A stretch of DNA of 64,000 nt from JALZBN01 sp035525375 (GTDB lineage: Bacteria > Actinomycetota > Acidimicrobiia > Acidimicrobiales > AC-14), in assembly GCA_035525375.1 (NCBI GenBank), contig DATLEI010000093.1, positions 1 to 64,000 on the forward strand. Direction: 5' to 3'. Positions 15,559 through 24,770 of the stretch are shown here, piece by piece (position 1 is the stretch's first letter; every line of letters starts with the position of its first letter). The position numbers and the translations under genes are program-made. The notes below the pieces were generated by a model that ran no database searches, had not been told where the DNA came from, and was given only the letters and a program-made list of their open reading frames with translations.

Positions 15559-17375
15559 GCCAGTTCCTTCAGGCGTTGCGCGACCTGGCGAACGGCAATC
15601 TGGCGGGTGTGCTTGCCGGCGACCTCAGCCGCCGCGGCCAGGCCCTTGGCGCGCGCCTCCTCGGGGTATTCGAACACCCGGCGCATAAGTGACAAGAGGT
15701 GGTCAAAATCAGGCTCCGCCCACTCGAAGCCCTCGTAGTAGGGGCAGCGAGCCTCTGCTTTGACAAGTGATGCAACGTCGAGCGGATAGGCGAAACGGTC
15801 GTCGAGAAAGTCCGCCGGTCCGCTCCAGTTGGTGGCGATTGCCGGCAGTCCGCACGCCATTGCCTCCAACACCGGCATTCCCCAGCCTTCACCGCGGGTG
15901 GGGAGGACGAAACAGTCAGCCGACCGGTAGAGCGCTCCCATCTGATGGCCGGCGAACCCAGGATTCAACATGAGCACGATTGGTGCCGACGGGGGCAGAT
16001 CGAGTTTCGCAATCTCAGCCTCGACGTCGACAACCGGGTCGCGATTGAAGACCGACAGCAGCAGCACGACATCCTCTTTCTGGTCGAATTCGTTCGCGAA
16101 GGCCCGCAAGAGCAGCTCGGGTGCCTTGCGCTCGCCCCACTCGAACACCGACAAGAACGTGAAGCGCGCCGTTGGCCGGTAGCTCGTGACCCGTGGGTTG
16201 AAGTAGTCGATGTCGACGCCGAGAGGCATGACGCGCAGAGGAACCCGAACCCCACTGCGTCGGAACGTCTCCACGTTGAATGACGCCGGCACCCAGACCT
16301 CGTCCATTTTGTTGCAGCCCGCGACCCACTCCGGCGGGAGGCCGGTGACCTCGAGCATCGACCAACCGACCTTGCGGCGGCCGGTGATCGCGCCGAAGGC
16401 GTCGGCCTGGCAGAACCCGACCTGGCTGACGTCCTCTCGGGGCCGGCGGCGGACGAGGTCGTCGAGGAGAAGGTCACCCGTTGGTTCGTCCTTCTCGCCG
16501 TAGGCATTGGTGTAGGCGACCTTCGTTCCCCCAAAGTGCAGGGCCGTCATCAACTGGCGCGACTGGACCGCGTAGCCGAGCGGTTGGTGCAGGACGGAGT
16601 GCCAGGTGACCTCCTGTTGGTAGCGGTCGTGCTCCAGCCACTTCGCCCAGTTGCGAGTAAAGGTCTTCTGCGAGCGCGCGTACACCGACCAGAAGTCGAG
16701 CGCGTTCTCGCGTGTACTCGTATTCTGCACGTGTACTGCGGGCTGCGTCTCGCCGGCACATATGACGCGGAACCCGGCGCGCGCCGCCCGCAAGCAGTAG
16801 TCGGTGTCCTCGAAGTACGCGAACAGCTCCTCGTCGAGCACGCCAACCTTGTCGATGCAATCGCGCCGCAAGTAGGTCAACGCGAACACGACGGACTCGA
16901 CTTCGCGATCGTGGGGGCACTGGTTGACGAAGAGCTCGTCGCCGCCCATCTGCTGGCCCCGCAGCGTGCGTGGCTGTACGTAACTGCCGAGGTGGGCGAC
17001 CAGTCCTTCGGCGTCGACGAGGCGGGCGCCGATGACACCGTTGGCAGGGTCGGCATGGGCGGCGTCTTGGAGATGTGACAGCCATGCCGGGTCGGTTACC
17101 GTCACGTCGTTGTTCATGAGGACGACGTCTTCGTCGGATGTGGTGGCGGTGATGCCGATATTGCACGCTCGGCTGAAGCCCAGGTTGCTGCCGTTCTCGA
17201 TCAGCGTGAGCCAGTCGAGTTCCCGCAGCCATTCCACGGTGCCGTCAGTGCTGCCGTTGTCGACGACGATCAGTCGCCAGCTTGAGTGCTCGGTTCTGTT
17301 CTGTAGCGCAGCGAGGCAGGTCTCAGTCGAGCGGCGCGCGTTCCAAGTGAGGATGACGACTGCGACAGGCGTCAT
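15555..17375 (-). CDS. GT2-GT4 fusion glycosyltransferase
   Basis: A 606-residue bifunctional enzyme. The N-terminal GT-A module (1 to about 260) is rhamnosyltransferase-like, with VAVVILTWNARRSTETCL, VVDNGSTDG (38-46), NND at 88-90 and EDTDYCLRAARAG. The C-terminal GT-B module (about 265-606) has the GT4 EX7E pair E496/E504 in PTRGEGWGMPVLEAMACG. Having both in one chain suggests two consecutive sugar additions. The gene sits between the coiled-coil protein (ATGA overlap) and the permease (GTGA overlap), in the exporter-1 operon. Confidence 0.92.
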   Translation of the reverse strand: MTPVAVVILTWNARRSTETCLAALQNRTEHSSWRLIVVDNGSTDGTVEWLRELDWLTLIENGSNLGFSRACNIGITATTSDEDVVLMNNDVTVTDPAWLSHLQDAAHADPANGVIGARLVDAEGLVAHLGSYVQPRTLRGQQMGGDELFVNQCPHDREVESVVFALTYLRRDCIDKVGVLDEELFAYFEDTDYCLRAARAGFRVICAGETQPAVHVQNTSTRENALDFWSVYARSQKTFTRNWAKWLEHDRYQQEVTWHSVLHQPLGYAVQSRQLMTALHFGGTKVAYTNAYGEKDEPTGDLLLDDLVRRRPREDVSQVGFCQADAFGAITGRRKVGWSMLEVTGLPPEWVAGCNKMDEVWVPASFNVETFRRSGVRVPLRVMPLGVDIDYFNPRVTSYRPTARFTFLSVFEWGERKAPELLLRAFANEFDQKEDVVLLLSVFNRDPVVDVEAEIAKLDLPPSAPIVLMLNPGFAGHQMGALYRSADCFVLPTRGEGWGMPVLEAMACGLPAIATNWSGPADFLDDRFAYPLDVASLVKAEARCPYYEGFEWAEPDFDHLLSLMRRVFEYPEEARAKGLAAAAEVAGKHTRQIAVRQVAQRLKELA

Positions 17376-17770
17376 TCTCCGGGCGTGTCGTTGCCGCCCG
17401 CCTGACGCAGGTGTTCGACTTCAGCGGTGAGCCTGTTCACCCGCAGGCGAAGCTGTTCGATGGCGTCGAGGGTCGCGTGATTGAACCGGCTTTGCTGCGC
17501 CATCATCGGCTCGAGGTACCAGCGCAGCGATCGACGGACGAGGCGCTTGGCGAGGCGCACGCCCGTGCCCACGACGGGGCGATCGGAGCCGGAGAGAAAT
17601 GCAGTGTCGATGTCCGCGCGCTGGCGAATCTGACCAACGGCGACGTCACGGTCACCCTCGGGGTCGACACCGAGCACACCCGACGCGCCATGCACTGAGC
17701 GCTCGGCCGTCTCGAGAGTTGCTTCAACTCGGCTCATCATGATCGGCACGTCGGTGTTGCGCCGACTCAT
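17372..17770 (-). CDS. Small basic/coiled-coil protein of glycan clusters
   Basis: A 132-residue protein with no recognised enzymatic domain. It has a basic amphipathic segment LAKRLVRRSLRWYLEPMM (about 73-90), then FNHATLDAIEQLRLRVNRLTAEVEHL as a short coiled coil. Similar R-rich WYLEP-plus-coiled-coil modules are familiar as tails of actinobacterial glycosyltransferases, so a role in tethering GTs to the membrane or each other is plausible but unproven. It is first in the exporter-1 operon, and its stop overlaps the next ATG (ATGA). ATGs at 17740 and 17737 are alternative starts. Confidence 0.65.
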   Translation of the reverse strand: MSRRNTDVPIMMSRVEATLETAERSVHGASGVLGVDPEGDRDVAVGQIRQRADIDTAFLSGSDRPVVGTGVRLAKRLVRRSLRWYLEPMMAQQSRFNHATLDAIEQLRLRVNRLTAEVEHLRQAGGNDTPGE

Positions 17771-17851
17771 AATGCCCGGCGCGTACTCGCCACGGCCGAC
17801 AACTGTACTTGTGCGTCAGTGGGCCTCGATACCGAGCAAGCGTGCCCGTCC

Positions 17852-17880
17852 TTGCCATCGCAGCAATCTTTGATCAGAAT
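17852..17880 (+). promoter_or_regulatory. Candidate sigma70-type promoter for the secreted protein gene
   Basis: TTGCCA (17852-17857), a 17-bp spacer, and CAGAAT (17875-17880). They lie 48 bp upstream of the ATG at 17928, which has GGAG 8 nt before it. The surrounding 157-bp gap (17771-17927) separates divergent genes and must also hold the exporter-1 promoter, which I cannot place. Confidence 0.35.
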
Positions 17881-17927
17881 CACGCCTTCGACCACTCGGA
17901 GCCGCGAAGGCGAGAACGGAGATCACG

Positions 17928-18404
17928 ATGACGAGGACGAAGCGCTTCTGGCGAGTACTTGCGATTGCTGCTGTGATGGTTCCGGCCTTGGGTTTGGCGG
18001 CGCCGGCCCAAGCCGCTGACCCCCCGCCCGAGGTTCGCTTCGTCGCCACGTCGGTCATCGTTCGGCCCAACGCCCGCAACGTCGCCTACGTCACGGGTAG
18101 CTACCGCTGCTATGGCGGCCAGCCGATCCACCTGTGGGTGTCGGTGAAGCAGGGTGGTCCTGATCCCACTGCCGAAGGCAGCGGCGCCACGTCGACGGCC
18201 TGGTACGACACCAACGCCATCGAGCCGCCGCCCGTAATTTGCGACGGTCAGTGGCACGCGGTCTTCGTCCCGGTCGGCCGGCACTTCAACAAGGGCCAGC
18301 TGCAGGCCGGCGCGGCATGGGTGCAGTTCTGCCTGGTCGCCCCGGGCGGCGACTTCGGGATCGTCGCTTCCAACTCCAAGTGGGTCAACGTCGTAGGCGT
18401 CTGA
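17928..18404 (+). CDS. Secreted protein of unknown function
   Basis: 158 residues with a textbook Sec signal peptide: a basic n-region MTRTKRFW, then a hydrophobic core and a PAQA-AD cleavage site near residue 30. The mature part (about 128 residues) is predicted beta-rich with three cysteines (in YRCYGG, PVICDGQ and QFCLVA) and ends without an anchor. I do not recognise a family; it has the look of small actinobacterial Ig-like exported proteins. It is a lone plus-strand gene between the exporter-1 operon and the convergent LCP gene, 18 bp from the latter's stop. Confidence 0.75.
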   Translation: MTRTKRFWRVLAIAAVMVPALGLAAPAQAADPPPEVRFVATSVIVRPNARNVAYVTGSYRCYGGQPIHLWVSVKQGGPDPTAEGSGATSTAWYDTNAIEPPPVICDGQWHAVFVPVGRHFNKGQLQAGAAWVQFCLVAPGGDFGIVASNSKWVNVVGV

Positions 18405-18422
18405 CCGGCCAGACCGGCTGGG

Positions 18423-19910
18423 TCAGCAGGTCTTCGCAGGCGCGCCGCTGGGCACAGGTGTGGGCTCCGGCGGCGCGGTGGTTGTCGTCGTAGTTGCCGC
18501 CGCGGCCGCGTCATCGGCCGCGCCGGCGCGCACTCCCTTGTCGCTCGTGCCGAGCACCACGACGACGTCCGCGTTCCTCACTGTCGGATCTTGCAAGAGC
18601 TGCGCCGGAGACTCGAGCGCGGCGGCGGCTACTTGGGCACGGGCGATCGCACCGGGGCGGAAAAGGATGACGGTCTCGGCTGTCGGGGAATCGTCGGAGT
18701 CTCCCGTTCCCGCGATCGTGAATCCCGCTGACTTCAAGGCCGCGGCGGCCTTGGCGGCCCGGCCCTCGACGCCCGTCCCGTTGAGAACTCGCACCCGCAC
18801 ATTCGCAGCAGGGATGTCGGGGACGCTTGTCGGCACCCCACCGGCGGGCGGGACGGCAACGGCGGATGGTGGCGGCTCGATGCCGTTGAGGGCGTCGATC
18901 TCCAGTTGCGCCTCCTCCCGGTTGAGAGTGAGGACGTCCGCGCCGTTGATCGTCACGTCCGTCGTAGGGAGCGTGCGGGTCTCGACTGCATCCGGATCAA
19001 GTGAGCGGAAACGGCGCGCCAGGGTCGTGATGTCACTCGTCGACATGCCACTGTCGACAGTCAGGTTCGCGGTCGCAATGGCCAGCAAACGGTTGAACGT
19101 CAAGGGGTTGGAGAGCCCCGAGGAAACCGCCTTGCGGAGGGTGCGCCGGATGAAGTCCTGCTGGCGCTGGATGCGGCCCAGGTCGGATCGGGGGTCCTGG
19201 ATCCATTGTCCGTTGGTCTGGTACTCGAAGTAGCGACTACGCACCCATGCCAGGGCCATGTTGCCGTCGAACGAGATGCATCCCGGCGACCCGATCTCGA
19301 GCCCGCTATAAGCGTCGCGCGCCGGCGCGGGCACGTAGACCGTTATGCCACCCACGGCGTCGACGATCCCCTGAAAGCCAACGAAGTCAACTTCGGCGTA
19401 GTGGTTGATCTTGACGCCGAGACCCTGCTGAACAGTCTCGATCAGGGTCGGCGCGCCTCCCAAGCTGTAGGCGGAGTTCACGCGGTCGGACCGGCTGGTT
19501 CCAGCTATCGGCAGGTACAGATCACGGGGGATCGACACCAGCACCGCCCGCTGCGCGCCCGGGTCGATGTGGACGATCATGATCGTGTCGGTGCGCTCGC
19601 CGGCCACCTCGCCTTTTCCTGCTTGTGCGGCCTGTTCACCGGACAACCGGGCCCTGCTGTCGGAGCCGACCAGGAGGACGTTCATCGTTTCTCCCGTGTC
19701 GTCGTCGAGGCTCGGGGCCGTCACTCGGTCGATCTGGCCGAGTCGCCAACGCAAGTAGGCGTAGATGCCACCGACGCTGATGTTCACGATGCAGAGCACG
19801 ACGATCGTGGTGATGACGATGTGGCGCCGGCGGCGCCGCTGGCGCCTGATCGTCTCCCGGCGGGTTCGATGGGCGGGCCGCGCGAGGTCAACCTGAGGCG
19901 CTGCGGTCAC
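18423..19910 (-). CDS. LytR-CpsA-Psr (LCP) family glycopolymer ligase with LytR_C domain
   Basis: A 495-residue type II membrane protein. It has an Arg-rich cytoplasmic N-terminus, one transmembrane helix (about 31-53) and an LCP catalytic domain (about 75-290). Conserved stretches are NVLLVGSDSR, GERTDTIMIVHIDP, LVSIPRDLYLPI and RVNSAYSLGG, with the arginines that bind the pyrophosphate. A LytR_C domain follows (about 365-455, VRVRVLNGTGVEGRAAKAAAAL), then a Thr/Pro-rich tail. LCP proteins transfer polyprenyl-pyrophosphate-linked glycans to peptidoglycan (or arabinogalactan in mycobacteria). This is therefore the probable ligase for a wall polysaccharide made here. It starts at a GTG and is last in the 28.0-18.4 kb operon. 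Confidence 0.94.
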   Translation of the reverse strand: MTAAPQVDLARPAHRTRRETIRRQRRRRRHIVITTIVVLCIVNISVGGIYAYLRWRLGQIDRVTAPSLDDDTGETMNVLLVGSDSRARLSGEQAAQAGKGEVAGERTDTIMIVHIDPGAQRAVLVSIPRDLYLPIAGTSRSDRVNSAYSLGGAPTLIETVQQGLGVKINHYAEVDFVGFQGIVDAVGGITVYVPAPARDAYSGLEIGSPGCISFDGNMALAWVRSRYFEYQTNGQWIQDPRSDLGRIQRQQDFIRRTLRKAVSSGLSNPLTFNRLLAIATANLTVDSGMSTSDITTLARRFRSLDPDAVETRTLPTTDVTINGADVLTLNREEAQLEIDALNGIEPPPSAVAVPPAGGVPTSVPDIPAANVRVRVLNGTGVEGRAAKAAAALKSAGFTIAGTGDSDDSPTAETVILFRPGAIARAQVAAAALESPAQLLQDPTVRNADVVVVLGTSDKGVRAGAADDAAAAATTTTTTAPPEPTPVPSGAPAKTC

Positions 19911-19944
19911 AAGCTACGAAGCTACCAGCGGGCGCTTGGCGGCC

Positions 19945-22722
19945 CTATTCAGCCCGCCCGTGCGCCGCTCGCGATCGTCGGTGCCGGCGGCTTCGCCGCC
20001 ACTGAGCGGGCAGGAGCATTGCGGCGGCAACCAGCAATGCGACAGCGCTCACGATCTTGCCCACTACCGCGAGCCCAGGCGCTTCGTAGCTGAGGGTGAT
20101 GTGGTGAGTGCCAGCGGCTACGGGAATGCCTACGAATGCCCCGTCCGCCTTCAGTGCCGGCACTGGCTTCCCGTCGACGTGCGCCTCCCAGCCCGGGAAC
20201 CAGGCTTCACCCACGACGACGAGAGACGGACGGGTCCCGTCGGAGTTGACGCTCCAGTGTCCGGGTGCCGTTCGCCGCGCCTCAACCGTCGTCGACGCCC
20301 CGTCGATGCGTTCCACTCTGTCGTACAACCGACCGAACGACGCCACTCGGTCCTCCTGGAGTTCGCCGTTCACGATCAGATCGCCTCTACCCCGGGTAGC
20401 AGTGGACGCGCCGAGGCGCGGCTCGGCGCCCGCTGTGCACTCGATGCAGGAGAGCAAGAACATGTACCGCTTGCCCGGGGACGTTGCGTCGGGTTCGACG
20501 GGGAAGACGGCCATCTCGTTTTCGTCCAGTATGGCGGAGCGGCTGCGGGTCACGATGGGCCCGAGTGTCCGGCCGTCCGCCCCGAGTTCGCGCAGGATGA
20601 GTTCGGTCGAGGCCGCTGGACGGTCGAGCCATACCGTGATCGCTTTGAGGTCACCGCGTGCCTCGGTGAAGGTTCCCCCGGTGCCCGACGCGAGCCCGAC
20701 GGTTCCCAAGTTGATGATTCCCCCGACCCATTTGTGCAGGGCACAGGCGGCGGCTACCTCACCGCTCATGATCTCGTTCGGGATTGGTTGTTTCGGATGC
20801 TCGGCGCGCGCAGCCACGCAGGCGTTGGGGGAACGCACCCGGGCACGCGTCACGTCGCCGAGCAGGGCACCTTCCTTGTCACCCCCGGTGACCACGCCAA
20901 TACCCCGCTGTGACAATGCGACCGCAAGATCGGGTGCCAGTGCCGCGTCCCTGACCAGAACGGCACCGTCGTAGGCGCGAACGATCGGCAGCACCCTCGG
21001 GTTCCGTTCAAGTGTGACGCTCTCGACCTCGGTAGGTGCGTTGGGGCCGGCGCCCCTGATGGGATCAGCAGCCGGATCGACGACGTAGTAGCCAGTGGAG
21101 GAGAGCCCAAATGCGCTGTCACGGAACCCGTGCGGGCTCGCCGCGAGCGCTTCGAACGAAAGGTGCCACATCTCGGGACTGGCGAGCGGATGCGGCCAGC
21201 CAGTCGATTGGTCACGGCCTGTGCTGAGTAGCGCTTCGGTGATTCGAGGGTCGAACGTGCCTGCCACGCGATACGTGTCTCCGGCCGCGGCTAGGGCGGT
21301 TGTCGCGCGCTCGTATCCCGCTGTCGGATCTGGCGGACGGACGTCGTAGAACGATCTGTAGGGAGCGACGTCGACGACGAATGCGAGGACTATTGCGATC
21401 GTGAGGGCGGGCAGGAGGACATCGCTGCGCACCGGCCGATGTTCCTTCAGCCATGCGGCCGCCAGTGTGACTGGATAGGCGGCACCGAGCGCGAGACCGA
21501 GGATGGCGATCGGGTAAAAGCGCGGGAAGCGGGCGTTGGACAAGAGCGGCACGTACTGCTGTAAGCCTAAGAACGGCGCGACAAATGGCGCGCCGAACAT
21601 CACCATCGCGGCAGCGGCGCCCGCCGCGATCCCCATCCGTCCGACACCGAGATTTCGGATGAACCCGCCGACGAGCAGGCCACACAAGGCGCCAAGAGCC
21701 AGGAAGGGAATCGGGCTGCCATCGGCGAGGGAGTTGGCCGCGAGGGCGATGCCTCCGCTCGACGTCCACAAGGCGATGACGGAAGCCAGGAGAATGGCCG
21801 AGAGCGTGCCGTTGTCGCGCCGGCGCGCGAGCAGGACGACGGTGAGAACGGTAAGCGCGAGGCACACCCAGCCGATATAGAACGCGCCGGCCGGGAAGAC
21901 GTCGATCGAATTGAACGTGACAACCTTGTCGAGTCCGCTGTTGCGCCGCAGAAAGAGCTCGGGCTGCTTACCGAGCCGGCCCCCGATATCGCTCATCAGG
22001 GTGTAACGGGCCAGTCGTGGCGGGGTGAGGATGAACGAATCCTTCAGTCGCAGGAGCGGCAGGAGCCAGTACGCGACCATCCCCAACGCGAGCGCGCCGA
22101 TGGCCATTGCCCGCCCGGCGAGCGCTCGCACGGCGCGCCGGCCGCCCTCGTGGCCAGCACGGGCGAGTTCCATGATGACGAGGCAGCCGGCAAGAAGCAG
22201 CAGACCGTAGGTGTGCTCCGCCTGTTCCAGGACACAAAAACCGGCCAGCAACCCGGACATGGCGATCCAGCGTCGCCCCCTGCCGCGTAGCGCCTCCCGG
22301 AGGGTGAGTACGAACCACGGCGTGGCGGCGATGACGGCCATGCTCGGCTGGTGTCCGAAGAGGGCGAGGTGCGAGACGACGATCGGGTGCAGCCCATACA
22401 CGACGCCGGCGACGAGGGCGGCAGGTCGGTTCTTCCATAAAGACTGGGCGAGCGCGAATGCGCCCCATGCGCCAGCGATCTGGGCGGCAATGCCCGCGAC
22501 CCGCACTGCCTCCTCGGGGCCGATCAACGCAGCGAGGGGGAGGATGTTGAGCACCGGGAATGTGGGCGCGAGACCCCACGCGGGCGTGCCCGACCACATT
22601 TCGCCGATCCAGTAGGGGATCGCAGCGTTTCCCCACCAATGGTCGAGCGCGAGCTTCACCCAAAGCGATTGCCCCTGGCCGTCGAGCACCAGACGACCCC
22701 CGGTCCAGGCCTTCGAGAACAC
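19945..22722 (-). CDS. YfhO-like polytopic membrane protein, putative membrane glycosyltransferase
   Basis: 925 residues from the GTG used here. About 10-12 membrane helices (to about residue 440) precede a large extracytoplasmic part, and a final helix is near 890. The C-terminal FPGWEAHVDGKPVPALKADG followed by VAAGTHHITLSYEAPG is a YfhO-type signature. YfhO relatives are GT-C-like proteins acting on polyprenyl-phosphate sugars outside the membrane. This start cuts the first helix. The frame is open upstream to 22884 and encodes AVPFVVLAAVILVF there. No ATG/GTG/TTG was found in the extension, but a CTG at 22870-22872 overlaps the preceding TGA. The true N-terminus may be 50 residues longer. 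Confidence 0.85.
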   Translation of the reverse strand: MFSKAWTGGRLVLDGQGQSLWVKLALDHWWGNAAIPYWIGEMWSGTPAWGLAPTFPVLNILPLAALIGPEEAVRVAGIAAQIAGAWGAFALAQSLWKNRPAALVAGVVYGLHPIVVSHLALFGHQPSMAVIAATPWFVLTLREALRGRGRRWIAMSGLLAGFCVLEQAEHTYGLLLLAGCLVIMELARAGHEGGRRAVRALAGRAMAIGALALGMVAYWLLPLLRLKDSFILTPPRLARYTLMSDIGGRLGKQPELFLRRNSGLDKVVTFNSIDVFPAGAFYIGWVCLALTVLTVVLLARRRDNGTLSAILLASVIALWTSSGGIALAANSLADGSPIPFLALGALCGLLVGGFIRNLGVGRMGIAAGAAAAMVMFGAPFVAPFLGLQQYVPLLSNARFPRFYPIAILGLALGAAYPVTLAAAWLKEHRPVRSDVLLPALTIAIVLAFVVDVAPYRSFYDVRPPDPTAGYERATTALAAAGDTYRVAGTFDPRITEALLSTGRDQSTGWPHPLASPEMWHLSFEALAASPHGFRDSAFGLSSTGYYVVDPAADPIRGAGPNAPTEVESVTLERNPRVLPIVRAYDGAVLVRDAALAPDLAVALSQRGIGVVTGGDKEGALLGDVTRARVRSPNACVAARAEHPKQPIPNEIMSGEVAAACALHKWVGGIINLGTVGLASGTGGTFTEARGDLKAITVWLDRPAASTELILRELGADGRTLGPIVTRSRSAILDENEMAVFPVEPDATSPGKRYMFLLSCIECTAGAEPRLGASTATRGRGDLIVNGELQEDRVASFGRLYDRVERIDGASTTVEARRTAPGHWSVNSDGTRPSLVVVGEAWFPGWEAHVDGKPVPALKADGAFVGIPVAAGTHHITLSYEAPGLAVVGKIVSAVALLVAAAMLLPAQWRRSRRHRRSRAAHGRAE

Positions 22723-22868
22723 GAGGATTACGGCCGCGAGAACGACGAACGGAACCGCTCTGGAACCATGCCGCGGGCGACGAGGATCGGTTACTGGTGC
22801 CGACTGGCGAGGTTGCTCGTCACCGGCGGCCAGTGGATTGTCCGGCGGCGGGGTAGTCGTGGATGTCG

Positions 22869-23333
22869 TCAGGACCCCAGCATGTCATTGGCCTGGCCGA
22901 GGTCCGGCTCAGGGCTTGTGCCCGGCGCGCGCGCCTCGGCGACCGCAGCCCACAGATCGGTTGCCGTCGCCGGTCCGACGAATGATGCTCGAACCACGCC
23001 CTCGTGGTCGGCTACGACGATGATCGGGACGGCCTCAACCGCGTAGCGCCGGTGGACATCGGCCGAGACCTTGGCCTCGACCTCTTGCACAACCACCTCC
23101 GCGCTCGAGAGGACTTGGGCTTTGGCGAGTACCCCGGCGCAGGAGTTACAGGTGGCGGAGGTGAAGACAGCGACGAGCCAAGGGGCTTCCGGTCGGGCAA
23201 AGTCTTGGCGATCGAGCTGGCTCGGCGTCGCCCAGCGGGGTTGCGTCGGTGGTTCCGGGCGCCTGCGCTCGAGGAGCAACGCGACGATCGCAACCACCAC
23301 CACGATCCCGCCGGCAAGGAGAAGCCGTTCCAA
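22869..23333 (-). CDS. Membrane-anchored thioredoxin-fold protein (CNSC motif)
   Basis: 154 residues with an N-terminal transmembrane helix (about 4-21) and a periplasm-side thioredoxin domain. The redox motif is C62-N-S-C65 in FTSATCNSCAGVL, and the expected cis-proline is P103 in VEAVPIIVV. With the topology expected for a signal anchor it could reduce, oxidise or isomerise disulfides in exported proteins. It sits between the DUF5719 and YfhO-like genes of the same operon. Cysteine-rich exported proteins are encoded at 35-42 kb; any functional link is inference. Confidence 0.85.
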   Translation of the reverse strand: MERLLLAGGIVVVVAIVALLLERRRPEPPTQPRWATPSQLDRQDFARPEAPWLVAVFTSATCNSCAGVLAKAQVLSSAEVVVQEVEAKVSADVHRRYAVEAVPIIVVADHEGVVRASFVGPATATDLWAAVAEARAPGTSPEPDLGQANDMLGS

Positions 23334-23342
23334 AGGCGCCGC

Positions 23343-24770
23343 TCAGATCCCGAGAGGGATGCTCGTTGTCATCGCCGTTCCGAATCCCTTCGTGCGAAAC
23401 AGGTCGCGTTCAACGACGATCGGTGCCGACGAGTCGATCACGAGCGGTGTCGCCTGCAGCTTGATCACGTCGGTGACGTGGATCGCCCGTCGCTGCCCGG
23501 GCGGAACCTCGATGTTTTGCAGGGAAGGGTCAGTAGTCGGGGTACCGCCAGCGAGAACCGTCAGTGAGACAGTTGCCGGGCGAGGGCCGGGGTTTTGTAT
23601 GACGATCCACTCGTCGACCTGGTCGTCGGACTGCCCGGCTGCGAAGGCGGATCGGTTCACGGCGACGAGCGCTCCCGGCATCACGGAGAGACCGTTCCGA
23701 TGGCTGGCTGGGGCGGCGTCGATCGTGCGCTCCACGACGATGCCGATGCCATTGACCGCCCGGGCGGTGACCGCATGGGCAACGTCTTTCGGAATCCGGG
23801 CCTCCTCGTTGGCAGTGACCGTCACCCTCGACTCAGCTGGGATGGCCACGATGATCGGCTCGGCCTGGCCTTGGTCGAGCGTGAGATGTAGCTCGGCGGC
23901 TGCTTCCTCCCGGGAGGGGTTGTAGAGCTGGAAACGCTCCACCAGACCTTCGGTTACCTTGCCCTCGGGGAAGTACCATGTATCTGCCGTTACGGGAGAG
24001 CCAAGGGCGACGGAAATGCCCTTGCGACCGGCTGACCCGTCGAACGTCTGCAGCCGCGCCGCCACGAGCCGGCCTCGCTGCGCAGTGATCGAAGTGGCAA
24101 TAGCGGCGCGCCGCTGGACGTGGTCGCCCACCCCGATGGCGACCATGCCCTGGCCGCGGATGGAGAGGCCGGTCAGGGCCTGCGGTACGACCTGGCCTTC
24201 GTCGGTGCTGAAGACGACGTTGACGACCGCGTCGTCAGGGAACGGATTGAAGAGCAGCACGGTCTCGCTGGCGTCCTTGGTGGTCGAGCCTTCCGCGAAG
24301 TACCACTGGCTCGAACCGGACGAGGCGCACGGCGTCGCGCTGTCGCCGAGTGGGCCGGTGGTGGAGAGCTCGACGGTCACACCGCCGCCGTCGAGCTCGA
24401 CGATCGCAGACGCAAAGGGCGCCGACAGCACGTCAGCGATGTGCAGGGCGGTGTGACTCGTAGGTGCGACTTGAAACGGCGCGCCTTTCGTCTCGCCTGC
24501 GAGCGGAATGACAGTCATCGTGCCGGTGAGTGGCCGTGCGCTTGAGTTGGCGACGATCACGTAGCCGTCGGCGAGACTGTTGGCGCCGGCAGTCGCGCCG
24601 GTGCAATACCAGGCCGAGGAACCGGCCGAAGGCTTTGCTGCAGCCGGCACCTTCAAACGCAGAGTGTCGGCTCCGGCCGTTGGCGAGGGGCTCGCTTGCC
24701 GGTCGATGACGGCTGCACCGACAAGGATCAGTGCGAAGACGACGAGGATAGGGATCCGGCGCGCCGTCAC
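23343..24770 (-). CDS. DUF5719 family exported protein
   Basis: A 475-residue protein with an N-terminal signal anchor (about 5-22) and a repetitive beta-rich exported part. Repeated motifs such as WYFAEGSTTKDASETVLLFN, TWYFPEGKVTEGLVERFQLY and DEWIVIQNPGPRPATVSL mark Ig-like beta-sandwich units, as in DUF5719. The family is widespread in Actinomycetota next to a large GT2-membrane glycosyltransferase, exactly as here, but its function is unknown. The start overlaps the stop of the GT2-membrane gene by 4 bp (ATGA), so the two are probably produced together. The thioredoxin-fold gene follows after 9 bp. Confidence 0.85.
   Translation of the reverse strand: MTARRIPILVVFALILVGAAVIDRQASPSPTAGADTLRLKVPAAAKPSAGSSAWYCTGATAGANSLADGYVIVANSSARPLTGTMTVIPLAGETKGAPFQVAPTSHTALHIADVLSAPFASAIVELDGGGVTVELSTTGPLGDSATPCASSGSSQWYFAEGSTTKDASETVLLFNPFPDDAVVNVVFSTDEGQVVPQALTGLSIRGQGMVAIGVGDHVQRRAAIATSITAQRGRLVAARLQTFDGSAGRKGISVALGSPVTADTWYFPEGKVTEGLVERFQLYNPSREEAAAELHLTLDQGQAEPIIVAIPAESRVTVTANEEARIPKDVAHAVTARAVNGIGIVVERTIDAAPASHRNGLSVMPGALVAVNRSAFAAGQSDDQVDEWIVIQNPGPRPATVSLTVLAGGTPTTDPSLQNIEVPPGQRRAIHVTDVIKLQATPLVIDSSAPIVVERDLFRTKGFGTAMTTSIPLGI

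Noticed and set aside
18473..18500. Thr/Ala codon run as a regulatory tandem repeat
   Set aside because: It is only the low-complexity Thr/Pro tail of the LCP protein.
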